The position numbers were made by a program, and so were the translations under genes. The notes below the pieces were generated by a model. The model was given only the letters and a program-made list of their open reading frames with translations, was not told the origin of the DNA and did not search any database. Shown piece by piece: positions 24,931-33,385 of a DNA stretch of 41,669 bases. Location of the stretch: assembly GCF_000816495.1 (NCBI RefSeq), contig NZ_JXBK01000001.1, positions 2,520,753-2,562,421 of the forward strand, read 5' to 3'. The DNA comes from Acinetobacter harbinensis. Its GTDB lineage: Bacteria > Pseudomonadota > Gammaproteobacteria > Pseudomonadales > Moraxellaceae. The first letter of the stretch is position 1. Each line of letters opens with the position of its first letter.

Positions 24931-25617
24931 TTAATCTTCTGGATATTCAAAACGATATCCCACGCCATATAAGGCTTGAATCCATTCATGACGATTACCG
25001 GTTTCAGCGGCATCAGAGATTTTACGGCGTAAGTTTTTAATATGACTGTCAATGACGCGATCCGCCACATCAAAACTATCTGGATTGATATGATCAAGCA
25101 ATTGCGCACGAGAATAGACTTGTCCGGTATGATCTAAAAATAATTCCAATAAACGAAATTCCGTGGGCGTAAGATTCAGCGTCTTTTGTTGATACCAAAT
25201 CCGTTGTTGCGCTTTGTCCATACGAAATAAGCGATTCTGTTCAGGCTCAATCTGACGATCTAAACGGCGTAACACGGCTTGTACACGCGCCACCAATTCT
25301 TTCGGGCTAAAGGGTTTACAAATGTAATCATCTGCGCCCATATTCAAGCCCAAAACTCGGTCGATCTCTTCGGTACGTGCAGTCACCATAATAATGGGAA
25401 TATCAGACTGTTCACGCACTTTACGGCACATAGTGAGCCCATCCATCCGTGGCACCATCAAATCTAAAATCATCAAACTGGGTTTACGCTGCATAAAGCT
25501 GTCATACGCGGCTTGACCATCATGAAACATACTGACCTCAAAACCGCCAGCTTCTAAATAGTCGCGTACCAATTCTGCAAGTTCAACTTCATCTTCAACC
25601 AGCATAATGTGTTTCAT
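24931..25617 (-). CDS. baeR: OmpR-family response regulator BaeR
   Basis: A 228-residue DNA-binding response regulator. The receiver domain has the acidic pocket VEDE (8-10), the phosphoacceptor Asp52 in LDLMVPRMDG, and Lys101 in ICKPF. The winged-helix output domain includes LTPTEFRLLELFLDH and RVIDSHIKNLRRKI. Overall it closely resembles BaeR of Acinetobacter, which with BaeS controls envelope-stress and efflux genes. It follows baeS with a 13-nt gap containing its AAGGA ribosome site, so the two form one operon. The name rests on sequence resemblance plus the kinase partner; CpxR- or BfmR-like alternatives fit less well. Confidence 0.88.
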   Translation of the reverse strand: MKHIMLVEDEVELAELVRDYLEAGGFEVSMFHDGQAAYDSFMQRKPSLMILDLMVPRMDGLTMCRKVREQSDIPIIMVTARTEEIDRVLGLNMGADDYICKPFSPKELVARVQAVLRRLDRQIEPEQNRLFRMDKAQQRIWYQQKTLNLTPTEFRLLELFLDHTGQVYSRAQLLDHINPDSFDVADRVIDSHIKNLRRKISDAAETGNRHEWIQALYGVGYRFEYPED

Positions 25618-25630
25618 GAATCTTGTTCCT

Positions 25631-27298
25631 TTATGAGTTCAACTGTTTTGGAAAAGTCAGTTTGCAACGCAAACCACCCAATGGAGAATGTTCAAAGCTC
25701 AACTCGCCGCCTAAAGCCTGTGCAATTTTAACCGATAATGCCAGACCTAAACCGGTACCGCCGGTACTGCGTGTACGCGAATCATCCACACGATAAAAAC
25801 GCTCGCCCAAACGGGCCAACTGCACATCAGTTAAGCCAAAGGGACTATCGTCCACCATCACACTCCAATGTGTGGCCGTCTGCTCGGTATGAATATGAAT
25901 CTGGCCGCCGGCTTCGGTATAGCGCACACTATTGCCCAGCAAGTTGACCATAATTTGTTTAAAACGGTCTATGTCTAATTGTAAACGCGTTCCCTCACCC
26001 TCAATCGACACCGACAAATCGGCTTGTTCAAACTTAGGTTTAAAGTTGTCCACTTCTTGCAGTATCACCTGCCACGGATTCACTGGCGCAAAGTAACAGC
26101 TTAGCTGCTGCGCTTCGGCTTGGGCTAAATCGGCTAAATCTTGGGTCAATTTTTTTAAGCTGGTGACTTGGCGGAGCATGGCCTCAAAATGAGTTGCAGT
26201 CGGTTTACGAATCCCATCTTGCATGGCTTCAATTTGTGCTTGCAGCACGGCCAGTGGTGTTTTTAACTCATGTGACGTATCTGCCACCCATTGACGACGT
26301 GACTGTTCATGTTGGTCTAAAATAATCGCCAGTTGATTAATCTCATTGGATAAATCGCCCAATTCATCATTCCGATTAATCTTTACTTGGTGTTGATAAT
26401 GCCCTTTGGTCAACTCGCGTGTGGCATTTAATAGACGCTGAATCGGCTTTTTAAAATAAGTTGCCAACAGTAAAGCGGCAATCAAACTACTGATTAAGGT
26501 CAATGCATAGATCAGCAACAAATAGCGTTTTTGATTACTAAAAAAATTGATACTCAATGCATCATCTTGACTGAGCACGGGTTTTAAACCTAAATAACCG
26601 ACCACTTTATGGTTGACTACAATAGGACGATAGGACACTGGAACATCTGAGATTTCACCGACCACAAACTGCTTATTGGCATCATATAAAGACAGTCGCG
26701 AACTCAATCCTAAGCGATCTGGCATCGAAATAAACTGCTTTTTCTTGCTGCTGTTTTGTACAAAGTTTGGTGTGCCCGCTTCACTTTTCTTATCGGTTCG
26801 CAGCACATTGTTGCTGTTGGCGCCCAGTGGAAATTTCAAGCCATCAAACGGTTGATATTCAGAAGGCAAATTCATCTCAATAATGCGCAGCTCTTCCTGA
26901 TTCAGGGTTTTCTTTTGCTGGCTGGCTTTATCGTCTAAATGCGGCGTTACATTCAGCAAGGAATTGACTTCAAAATATTGCTGTTGCAGCGCAATATCAT
27001 ACTGCCTACGCAACCACCAACGCGACAATTTATCATAATCATCTGCGGCGGCGTCGCCCTCAATTTGCAATATTTGTGCTTGAATGGCGTTGCCCCAATC
27101 ATGATAAACATGGTAGACGCCTGCCAAATTAGCAATCACTTGATCGAGCTTTTGCATCTCTACATCTGCCACATAACGCGCAAAATTCTTTTGCATGGTC
27201 CAATGCAACACGCCTAAGCTAACGGTGGTAATCACCAAGGTGGTGAGCAATACGGTTAGAAATAAACGTAAGGCAATCGGAATGCGACGAATTTTCAA
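25631..27298 (-). CDS. baeS: Sensor histidine kinase BaeS
   Basis: An inner-membrane histidine kinase of about 555 residues: transmembrane helix about 12-33, a periplasmic sensor region of about 225 residues, a second helix about 261-283, HAMP linker, the H-box DTSHELKTPLAVLQ (His about 343), the N-box QIMVNLLGNSVRYTE and the G2-box GGTGLGLALSVKIA. The sensor domain is larger than in E. coli BaeS (467 residues in total). All nearby starts are TTG: TTG 27298 (MKIRRIPIALRL) has TGAGA 9 nt upstream, while TTG 27304 adds two residues. The baeS-baeR operon diverges from the lipoprotein gene at 27433 across about 130 bp. Confidence 0.87.
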   Translation of the reverse strand: MKIRRIPIALRLFLTVLLTTLVITTVSLGVLHWTMQKNFARYVADVEMQKLDQVIANLAGVYHVYHDWGNAIQAQILQIEGDAAADDYDKLSRWWLRRQYDIALQQQYFEVNSLLNVTPHLDDKASQQKKTLNQEELRIIEMNLPSEYQPFDGLKFPLGANSNNVLRTDKKSEAGTPNFVQNSSKKKQFISMPDRLGLSSRLSLYDANKQFVVGEISDVPVSYRPIVVNHKVVGYLGLKPVLSQDDALSINFFSNQKRYLLLIYALTLISSLIAALLLATYFKKPIQRLLNATRELTKGHYQHQVKINRNDELGDLSNEINQLAIILDQHEQSRRQWVADTSHELKTPLAVLQAQIEAMQDGIRKPTATHFEAMLRQVTSLKKLTQDLADLAQAEAQQLSCYFAPVNPWQVILQEVDNFKPKFEQADLSVSIEGEGTRLQLDIDRFKQIMVNLLGNSVRYTEAGGQIHIHTEQTATHWSVMVDDSPFGLTDVQLARLGERFYRVDDSRTRSTGGTGLGLALSVKIAQALGGELSFEHSPLGGLRCKLTFPKQLNS

Positions 27299-27360
27299 AA
27301 GCAAAATCTCAACTGTGCAGTTTAAGGCCTAATTGTAACTAACCCTGTACTGAAAAACTC

Positions 27361-27382
27361 TTCATTGTTTCTTCATCTTTAT
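27361..27382 (+). promoter_or_regulatory. Imperfect 11-bp direct repeat, possible BaeR site
   Basis: TTCATTGTTTC and TTCATCTTTAT are adjacent 11-bp units agreeing at 7 of 11 positions, the spacing used by OmpR-family dimers. They lie just upstream of a possible promoter (TTGTCT-17-TAAAGT, 27382-27410) for the lipoprotein gene. Assignment to BaeR is inferred from location. Confidence 0.3.
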
Positions 27383-27432
27383 TGTCTATTCTTATACCAG
27401 CGAATAAAGTTCTGTCTTAAGGAAGAATAAAC

Positions 27433-28050
27433 ATGCAAATGATGACAAAAATTGCTTTAGTCAGTGCCAGCGTATTGAGTATGGGCGTATTGAGTGCCTG
27501 CCAATCCACCAATACGGCCAAAGAAAATGAACCCAGTCACAGCATGAAACAGCATCACGCTGAACATCAAATGAAGATGACGCCTGAACAACGCGAACAG
27601 CGCCAACAGATGCATGCTGAACGCAAGAAAATTTACGCACAAATCAAACAAGCTTGTGAGCATAAAAGCGCAGGTCAGTCGGTACAAATTAAAGCCGGTG
27701 AAAAGACCATTGCAGGAACTTGTGCAATGACGTTTAAACCCGATCAACAAGCAGCGAAAAATATGCGTGCGGAACAACGCGATATGAAAGCTCAACATCG
27801 TCCGATGCGTGGTGAAATTAACGGTATGCACATGAGAGGTGCTGAGCCTTTAACCGATGCGCGCCGTGCGGAGTTAACCCAAGAATTTTCGCAACGTTTG
27901 GCCGAACGTCAAGCCAAACAACAGGCCATGACAAAAGCCTGCCAAGGGAAAACGAGCGGTCAAGCAGTGCAAATTAAAATGGGTGAACACAGTATCAATG
28001 GCCAATGCCAATTACGTTTTCAACCACAAACAGCGGTAGCCAACAGCTAA
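27433..28050 (+). CDS. Lipoprotein with duplicated Cys module, divergent from baeSR
   Basis: A 205-residue protein with a lipobox VLSAC (Cys23), so a predicted membrane lipoprotein. A His/Met-rich linker (about 36-60) contains MTPEQREQRQQMH, reminiscent of the LTxxQ motif of periplasmic CpxP/Spy proteins. Two related modules follow, about residues 73-103 and 168-198, each with C-X21-C, a central GQ(S/A)VQIK and a terminal F(K/Q)P. Between them is a second Met/His/Arg-rich stretch and another LTDARRAELTQ-like helix. AAGGAAG lies 7 nt before the ATG. Its position next to baeSR suggests membership of that regulon or a role as accessory sensor; that is inference. I recognise no named family. Confidence 0.85.
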   Translation: MQMMTKIALVSASVLSMGVLSACQSTNTAKENEPSHSMKQHHAEHQMKMTPEQREQRQQMHAERKKIYAQIKQACEHKSAGQSVQIKAGEKTIAGTCAMTFKPDQQAAKNMRAEQRDMKAQHRPMRGEINGMHMRGAEPLTDARRAELTQEFSQRLAERQAKQQAMTKACQGKTSGQAVQIKMGEHSINGQCQLRFQPQTAVANS

Positions 28051-28076
28051 TGTGTAACGCCTAGTGAATCAAAAAT

Positions 28077-28106
28077 AAAAAAAGGTGCTTGAATGCGCCT
28101 TTTTTT
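28077..28106 (+). terminator. Rho-independent terminator after the lipoprotein gene
   Basis: A7-GGTGC-TTGAAT-GCGCC-T7, including one T-G wobble, 26 nt past the stop. The following 220 bp up to the acyl-CoA dehydrogenase operator contain no gene I can support. Confidence 0.88.
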
Positions 28107-28327
28107 ATGCCGCGCAATTGTGCCTTGTTTGACTATCCACCATGCACCCTCAACGATAAAATCTTTTAGAGTCAATATACTTAGCAATTTCAATGCAGAA
28201 AACTTTGACTTTACAGTCACCAAGAAAAGTACTGCAGAGGTTGTACCAAATAGCAAGATGTTGCACGATTGAGACATAGAAATGCGTGTCACAGAAGGCA
28301 CGTTGCATTGTTGATTAGGATTATAAG

Positions 28328-28340
28328 CTGGTTAAACCAG
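28328..28340. promoter_or_regulatory. FadR-like palindrome before the first acyl-CoA dehydrogenase gene
   Basis: CTGGTT-A-AACCAG is a perfect palindrome around one base, 16 nt upstream of the start codon. The wider 17-mer (28326-28342) agrees at 12 of 16 defined positions with the E. coli FadR operator consensus (AACTGGTC-N-GACCAGTT). A role as operator for a fatty-acid-responsive repressor is inferred. Confidence 0.45.
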
Positions 28341-28356
28341 TATTGAGGAAACCGAT

Positions 28357-30159
28357 ATGCCACAATACAAAGCGCCGTTACGTGATATGCAATTTGTGAT
28401 GCATGAATTATTAAATGCTGAACAACATTATGCAAAATTGCCTGCATTTCAAGAAAATGTAAGCCGTGAGTTGGTTGATCAATATTTAGAAGCTGCTGCT
28501 GATTTTTGTGAAAATGAACTGTCTCCGATTAATCAATCAGGCGATAGCGAAGGTTGTACGTGGAATGATGGCGTCGTTACGACCCCGACTGGCTTTAAAG
28601 AAGCGTATCAAAAATATATCGAACTGGGTTTCCCATCTCTTGCTGTACCAGAAGCACATGGCGGTCAAGGCCTTCCAGGTTCACTTGGCACCACCATTTC
28701 AGAAATGGTCGGGACTGCGAACTGGTCTTGGGGCATGTATCCAGGTCTTTCCCATGGTGCAATCCGTACTGTTGAACACCATGGTTCTGAAGAACAAAAA
28801 GCGGTTTATTTACCTAAATTAGTCACCGGTGAATGGACTGGTACCATGTGTTTAACTGAATCACATGCTGGCTCTGACTTGGGCATCATTCGCTCTAAAG
28901 CAGAACCAAATGCAGATGGTAGCTATTCCATTACCGGTGAGAAAATCTTTATTTCTGCCGGTGAACATGACATGGCAGAAAATATCGTTCATATCGTGTT
29001 GGCACGTCTGCCGGGTGCGCCAAAAGGTACCAAAGGTATTTCACTCTTTATCGTGCCTAAATTCAACGTAACTGCCGAAGGCGAAGTTGCTGATCGCAAT
29101 GCAGTACGTTGTAACTCGATTGAACATAAAATGGGTATTCACGGTAATGCCACTTGCGTGATCAACTTTGATAACGCCAAAGGCTTCTTAATTGGTGCTG
29201 AAAACCGTGGTCTAAACTGCATGTTCACCTTTATGAACACTGCACGTATTGGTACTGCTGTACAAGGTGTCGCAGCTTCTGAAGGTTCGTTCCAAGGTGC
29301 ACTTGCGTATGCCAAAGATCGTTTAGCGATGCGTTCGCTTTCAGGTGCTAAAGCGCCAGAAAAAGATGCCGATCCAATTATCGTGCATCCTGCTGTACGT
29401 AATATGCTCCTCACGCAAAAATCATTTGCAGAAGGCGGTCGTGCCTTGGTTTACTTACTATCGCAATATGCCGATATCGTAGAACAAGGTGCCACTGAAG
29501 AAGAACGTAAAGCAGCTGACAACATGTTGTCATTGTTGACCCCTATTGCTAAAGCATTCTTAACCGAAACTGGTTCAGAAGCAGCAAAACACGGTGTACA
29601 AGTGTTCGGTGGCCACGGCTTTATTTCTGAATACGGTATGGAACAGATTGTTCGTGATACACGTATTGCCTGCATCTACGAAGGCACCACTGAAATTCAA
29701 GCACTGGATTTATTGGGTCGTAAAGTTTTGGGTACACAAGGTGCAATGTTGAAAGACTTCACCAAAATGATCCACAAATTCGCTGAAGCCAATAAAGACA
29801 ACGCAGCAATGACAGAATTCCTTGAACCACTGACTGCTCTGAATAAAGAGTGGGGTGATTTAACCATGCAGATTGGTATGCGTGCGATGCAAAACCCAGA
29901 TGAAGTGGGCGCAGCAGCAGTCGACTATATGTATTTCTCAGGTTATGTCACTTTGGCATACTTGTGGGCACGTATGGCATTGGTTGCACAAGAAGCACTT
30001 GCAGCCGGTAGCAGCGAAGTGGACTTCTATAATGCAAAAGTCATCACTGCACGTTTTTACTTCAAGAAAATCCTTCCACGTGTACGTTCACATGTCGATG
30101 TTATTGCCAGCGGTGTTGATACATTGCTTGCTTTAGATGCTGAACATTTCGCATTCTAA
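28357..30159 (+). CDS. Acyl-CoA dehydrogenase, large C-terminal-extended type (first paralogue)
   Basis: A flavoprotein that performs the first oxidation of beta-oxidation or of a related acyl-CoA. At 600 residues it is longer than classic 380-residue enzymes because of an extra C-terminal domain. Visible landmarks are the N-terminal YKAPLRDMQFVMHELL, the FAD-binding MCLTESHAGSDLGII and SITGEKIFISAG, and the catalytic-loop region ACIYEGTTEIQALDLLGRK with the general-base glutamate in YEGT. Such proteins are annotated as FadE1/FadE2-like in pseudomonads or DmdC-like in others, so chain-length preference cannot be told. AGGA lies 7 nt before the ATG. The next gene is a paralogue, but a terminator at 30191-30221 separates them. 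Confidence 0.93.
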   Translation: MPQYKAPLRDMQFVMHELLNAEQHYAKLPAFQENVSRELVDQYLEAAADFCENELSPINQSGDSEGCTWNDGVVTTPTGFKEAYQKYIELGFPSLAVPEAHGGQGLPGSLGTTISEMVGTANWSWGMYPGLSHGAIRTVEHHGSEEQKAVYLPKLVTGEWTGTMCLTESHAGSDLGIIRSKAEPNADGSYSITGEKIFISAGEHDMAENIVHIVLARLPGAPKGTKGISLFIVPKFNVTAEGEVADRNAVRCNSIEHKMGIHGNATCVINFDNAKGFLIGAENRGLNCMFTFMNTARIGTAVQGVAASEGSFQGALAYAKDRLAMRSLSGAKAPEKDADPIIVHPAVRNMLLTQKSFAEGGRALVYLLSQYADIVEQGATEEERKAADNMLSLLTPIAKAFLTETGSEAAKHGVQVFGGHGFISEYGMEQIVRDTRIACIYEGTTEIQALDLLGRKVLGTQGAMLKDFTKMIHKFAEANKDNAAMTEFLEPLTALNKEWGDLTMQIGMRAMQNPDEVGAAAVDYMYFSGYVTLAYLWARMALVAQEALAAGSSEVDFYNAKVITARFYFKKILPRVRSHVDVIASGVDTLLALDAEHFAF

Positions 30160-30190
30160 TTTTATGACGTGTTAACGTGATCAACAGGAG

Positions 30191-30221
30191 AAGGACCGTC
30201 ATTAATTTGGCCGTCCTTTTT
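30191..30221 (+). terminator. Rho-independent terminator between the two acyl-CoA dehydrogenase genes
   Basis: AAGGAC, one C-C mismatch, GTCA, loop, TGGC, mismatch, GTCCTT, then further T residues (T5 in all). It lies 31 nt past the first gene and indicates separate transcription units. Confidence 0.75.
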
Positions 30222-30257
30222 CTTTATAACAGATAAAAAATTAATCTTTAGTCGTCT

Positions 30258-30269
30258 AACACGCGTGTT
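30258..30269. promoter_or_regulatory. 12-bp palindrome before the second acyl-CoA dehydrogenase gene
   Basis: AACACGCGTGTT is a perfect palindrome 58 nt upstream of the ATG. It is unrelated to the palindrome in front of the first paralogue, suggesting a different regulator. Short GC-centred palindromes of this kind are typical helix-turn-helix operators, but identity is unknown. Confidence 0.35.
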
Positions 30270-30327
30270 TTTCATCGCTTAGACTGATCCAAGTAAACTG
30301 AATTAAACTCTATACAGGTGACCCGCT

Positions 30328-32109
30328 ATGCCAATTTATAATGCACCGCTTGCTGACATGAAATTTATCTTAAATGATGTGTTCCATGCTGAACAATTTT
30401 TTCAGGCTAATGAAAATCTTGCCCATGTCGATGCGGCAACCGCAGAAGCTATTCTAGAAGAAATGGCGAAATTTGCACAAAACGTAACCTTACCGATTAA
30501 CCGTAGCGGCGATGAAGAAGGTGCAACCTTTAGCAATGGTCAAGTCACCACCCCTGCTGGCTTTAAAGAAGCCTTTAAGCAATATGCCGATGGCGGTTGG
30601 ATTGGTTTAGGTGCTGAGGAAGAATGGGGCGGTCAAGGCATGCCAAAAATGCTGACTGTATTAGCCGATGAAATGCTATTCGCCACCAACCCATCATTCT
30701 TGCTCTATCCGTTGCTCTCTGTAGGTGCCGGTATGGCGTTAAACAGCTATGCCTCACAAGAGCAAAAAGAAACCTATTTGCCTAAAATCTACTCGGGTGA
30801 ATGGTCAGGTACTATGTGCTTAACCGAACCGCATGCTGGTACTGATTTAGGGATTATTAAAACCAAAGCTGAACGTAACCAAGATGGCACCTACAACATT
30901 ACCGGCACTAAAATCTTTATTACCGGTGGTGATCACGATTTAGCAGAAAATATTATTCACTTGGTGTTGGCAAAGACTCCGGATGCGCCTGCTGGTTCAC
31001 GCGGTATCTCACTGTTTATTGTGCCTAAATTCTTGGTCAATGCAGATGGTTCTGTCGGTGAACGTAATGCCGCAGCACCGGGTTCAATTGAGCACAAAAT
31101 GGGGATTAAAGCATCTGCCACTTGCGTGATGAATTTTGATGGCGCCAAAGGTTACTTGGTCGGTAAAGAAAATGAAGGTCTCGCGGCGATGTTCGTGATG
31201 ATGAACTACGAACGTTTATCGATGGGTCTACAAGGTCTTGGCGCTTCTGAGTTTGCTTATCAAAATGCGGCACAATATGCCACTGACCGTATTCAAGGTC
31301 GTAGTGTCTCTGGGATAAAATCACCCAATAAAGTTGCAGACAGCATTTTAGTGCATGGCGATGTACGTCGCATGTTGTTAAATGCCCGTGCCAACAATGA
31401 AGCATCACGTGCCTTTGCAGTGTATGTGGGTCAGCAATTGGACATCACCAAATTCTCAACCGATGCTGAAGCAGTGAAAGCGGCCAATAATCGCGTGTCA
31501 TTACTCACCCCAGTGGCCAAAGCTTATCTGACTGATACGGCCTTTAATGCCGTGATTGATGCACAAATGGTCTTTGGTGGTCATGGTTATATTCGTGAAT
31601 GGGGCATGGAACAATGTGTTCGTGATTTACGTATTTCACAAATTTATGAAGGCACCAACGGCGTTCAATCGCAAGATTTAATTGGTCGTAAAACCATTAA
31701 ATGTAATGGTGTATTTATGAATGAATACATCACGGAAATTCGTGATTTTGCCAATAACCTTGATGCAGATTTAAACTTCATTAAAGATGCCACTTTAGAT
31801 GCAGCCACTGAAATTGAATCTGTAACGCAATTTATTTTAGAAGCCGCGGCTGAAAATTCTGAATTTTCTAATGCAGCCGCTGTTGATTACTTACATGCAG
31901 TTGGCTTACTCAGCTTCTCTTATATGTTTGCACGCATGGCCAAAGCAGCCAAAGCCAAAGAAGGCGAGTTTTATCAAAACAAACTGTCTTTGGCTTTGTA
32001 CTTTGTACAGCGCATTTTGCCTGAACTTAGCTTACGTATTACCAAAGTGAAAGCCGGTTCTGAAGTGGTGATGAACTTTAGTGAAGACTACTTTACCAAC
32101 CAATCATAA
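30328..32109 (+). CDS. Acyl-CoA dehydrogenase, large C-terminal-extended type (second paralogue)
   Basis: A 593-residue paralogue of the preceding gene, collinear along its whole length: YNAPLADMKFILNDVFHAEQ, MCLTEPHAGTDLGII, NITGTKIFITGG, MVFGGHGYIREWGMEQ and QIYEGTNGVQSQDLIGRK carrying the catalytic glutamate. The pair clearly arose by tandem duplication but has diverged substantially, especially in the N-terminal acyl-pocket region and the last 120 residues, which fits different chain-length ranges. AGGTGA lies 6 nt before the ATG. The transcription unit ends at a strong terminator (32123-32152). Confidence 0.93.
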   Translation: MPIYNAPLADMKFILNDVFHAEQFFQANENLAHVDAATAEAILEEMAKFAQNVTLPINRSGDEEGATFSNGQVTTPAGFKEAFKQYADGGWIGLGAEEEWGGQGMPKMLTVLADEMLFATNPSFLLYPLLSVGAGMALNSYASQEQKETYLPKIYSGEWSGTMCLTEPHAGTDLGIIKTKAERNQDGTYNITGTKIFITGGDHDLAENIIHLVLAKTPDAPAGSRGISLFIVPKFLVNADGSVGERNAAAPGSIEHKMGIKASATCVMNFDGAKGYLVGKENEGLAAMFVMMNYERLSMGLQGLGASEFAYQNAAQYATDRIQGRSVSGIKSPNKVADSILVHGDVRRMLLNARANNEASRAFAVYVGQQLDITKFSTDAEAVKAANNRVSLLTPVAKAYLTDTAFNAVIDAQMVFGGHGYIREWGMEQCVRDLRISQIYEGTNGVQSQDLIGRKTIKCNGVFMNEYITEIRDFANNLDADLNFIKDATLDAATEIESVTQFILEAAAENSEFSNAAAVDYLHAVGLLSFSYMFARMAKAAKAKEGEFYQNKLSLALYFVQRILPELSLRITKVKAGSEVVMNFSEDYFTNQS

Positions 32110-32122
32110 GAGTAGTTAAATT

Positions 32123-32152
32123 AAAAAACGCCTGCCTTGTCAGGCGTTTTTT
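32123..32152. terminator. Bidirectional terminator between the dehydrogenase and RcnB-like genes
   Basis: A6-CGCCTG-CCTTGT-CAGGCG-T6, a perfect stem with symmetric A and T flanks, between convergent genes. Confidence 0.92.
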
Positions 32153-32205
32153 AATGCACAAATAAAACCATCGCCGCCCCATTGCATGAGCTTAGCTTTA
32201 TGCCC

Positions 32206-32652
32206 TTAACGATTCGACATCAACACATAGTGTCCATTTTGATACACCCAGTAAGTGCCTTTGGGCGGTGCAGGTAAACCTAAATTTTGCCAATCCGTGA
32301 CCACACTATAGCTGGAGCTTTCAATGCGTGCGCTATTTGGATCGCCATTGACCCAACTATAACTTTGTGAATTCTGAGTGATGGTGGTGGGCGCTTGATA
32401 TTGGATACTGATGCCCGGCCGTATAACTGGATAACCGCCATAAGGTGGATAAGGGCTATTCGGATAGTGCGGATAAGATTGACTCGGATAATGCGGTCGA
32501 TTCTGCGGATAAGATTGATTCGGGTAATACGGACGATGCTGATTCTGTGTGCGATCGATGCCTTGATAGTTCGACCACTGATTTTCCGCCTGTGTACTGG
32601 CCGAAACACCACACAGCATAGCCAACACCGTATAGACAACTAATTTTTTCAT
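32206..32652 (-). CDS. Exported Tyr/Pro-rich protein with RcnB-like C-terminus
   Basis: A 148-residue protein with a Sec signal peptide cleaved after about STQA (residue 22). Residues 38-78 are a low-complexity Tyr-Pro-Asn-Ser-Gln-His repeat built from units like PNQSYPQNRPHYPSQ. The last 25 residues, WQNLGLPAPPKGTYWVYQNG followed by HYVLMS, match the RcnB-type motif (LPPPPxGxxWxxxxxxYxLx) of periplasmic proteins, one of which modulates Ni/Co efflux in E. coli. Metal binding here is not demonstrated. The repeat is visible in DNA (32469-32546) and is likely to vary in copy number between strains. Confidence 0.78.
   Translation of the reverse strand: MKKLVVYTVLAMLCGVSASTQAENQWSNYQGIDRTQNQHRPYYPNQSYPQNRPHYPSQSYPHYPNSPYPPYGGYPVIRPGISIQYQAPTTITQNSQSYSWVNGDPNSARIESSSYSVVTDWQNLGLPAPPKGTYWVYQNGHYVLMSNR
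32469..32546. repeat. Imperfect tandem repeat inside the RcnB-like gene
   Basis: A 36-nt unit (32469-32504) is followed by a 42-nt unit (32505-32546). Both begin GCGGATAAGATTGA and end GATTCT, and both are multiples of three, so unit changes keep the frame. Confidence 0.7.
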
Positions 32653-32849
32653 GAGCGTATCCCCATCTGCTTTATTTAATTTGAGATATACCTTTTATCT
32701 TACACGTCAGTGCTTGATCAAAGATGGATAAAAAAACATCTCATGCAATATTTTGTACAGCCTAGACTGTAATCATTTGCGGCATGCATGCCGTTAAATC
32801 GCTCTGCACTTTATGCTAAGATCATCTTTTTATTCTGGGATCAAATAGC

Positions 32850-33299
32850 GTGGCTGATTTAAATTTTGACCGTCTGCATCAATTTTTTTGTAAAGTACCA
32901 AGCGTACAAGAAGCCTTAATTGATGCCTATGGTTCCGATGGGCAACATACATGGTGGTTTAAATTTCAAATTAATATTGAGCATCCACTGGCTTGGCAAA
33001 CTGTGCAAGAGTTGGCCCATGTGCTGAATTATATTTCCAAGAATGAACGTCTGCCTACTCAATTCCTCCCAGTTTCTCCGCCGCCGTATATGAATGGTGA
33101 AGCCAAAGAGTTTTTAGCGTGGGTGATTCAATGCAATCATGTCGACTTTCCACCCGATGTCGTCTGTGATTGGTTAGAAGCGCGTTTACCAAAACCGGTA
33201 GACGATGAAACCCAGTGGACCATCAAAACCGACTTAGCTGAACTGGATAAGATAAAAGATGCTGATTTAGATCAATTGGTTCCGCCAAATCCGCAATAA
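32850..33299 (+). CDS. Conserved protein of unknown function
   Basis: A 149-residue protein starting at GTG 32850 with GGGA 9 nt upstream; no in-frame ATG precedes the coherent N-terminus ADLNFDRLHQFFCKVPSV. It is acidic, with no signal peptide or transmembrane segment. Tryptophans cluster in TWWFKF, FLAWVIQ and CDWLEARLP. I recognise no named domain. The gene is isolated: promoter space of about 200 bp before it and its own terminator overlapping the stop codon (33298-33324). Confidence 0.78.
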   Translation: MADLNFDRLHQFFCKVPSVQEALIDAYGSDGQHTWWFKFQINIEHPLAWQTVQELAHVLNYISKNERLPTQFLPVSPPPYMNGEAKEFLAWVIQCNHVDFPPDVVCDWLEARLPKPVDDETQWTIKTDLAELDKIKDADLDQLVPPNPQ

Positions 33300-33324
33300 A
33301 AAAAGCGCATTCAGCGCTTTTTTT
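33298..33324 (+). terminator. Rho-independent terminator overlapping a stop codon
   Basis: A7-GCGC-ATTCA-GCGC-T7. The A run begins within the TAA stop of the preceding gene, so terminating ribosomes would cover the left arm. It can also serve the convergent phospholipase D gene. Confidence 0.85.
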
Positions 33325-33385
33325 ATGGGCAATATAACCTCGTCCTCAGCCTTTGCGATAAAAAGACAGCGGGGATGAGGCTAAT

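Noticed and set aside
24931..27298. BfmRS or CpxRA identity for the two-component pair
   Set aside because: Receiver and output domain sequences and the 228-residue length fit Acinetobacter BaeR better; the name remains a similarity call.
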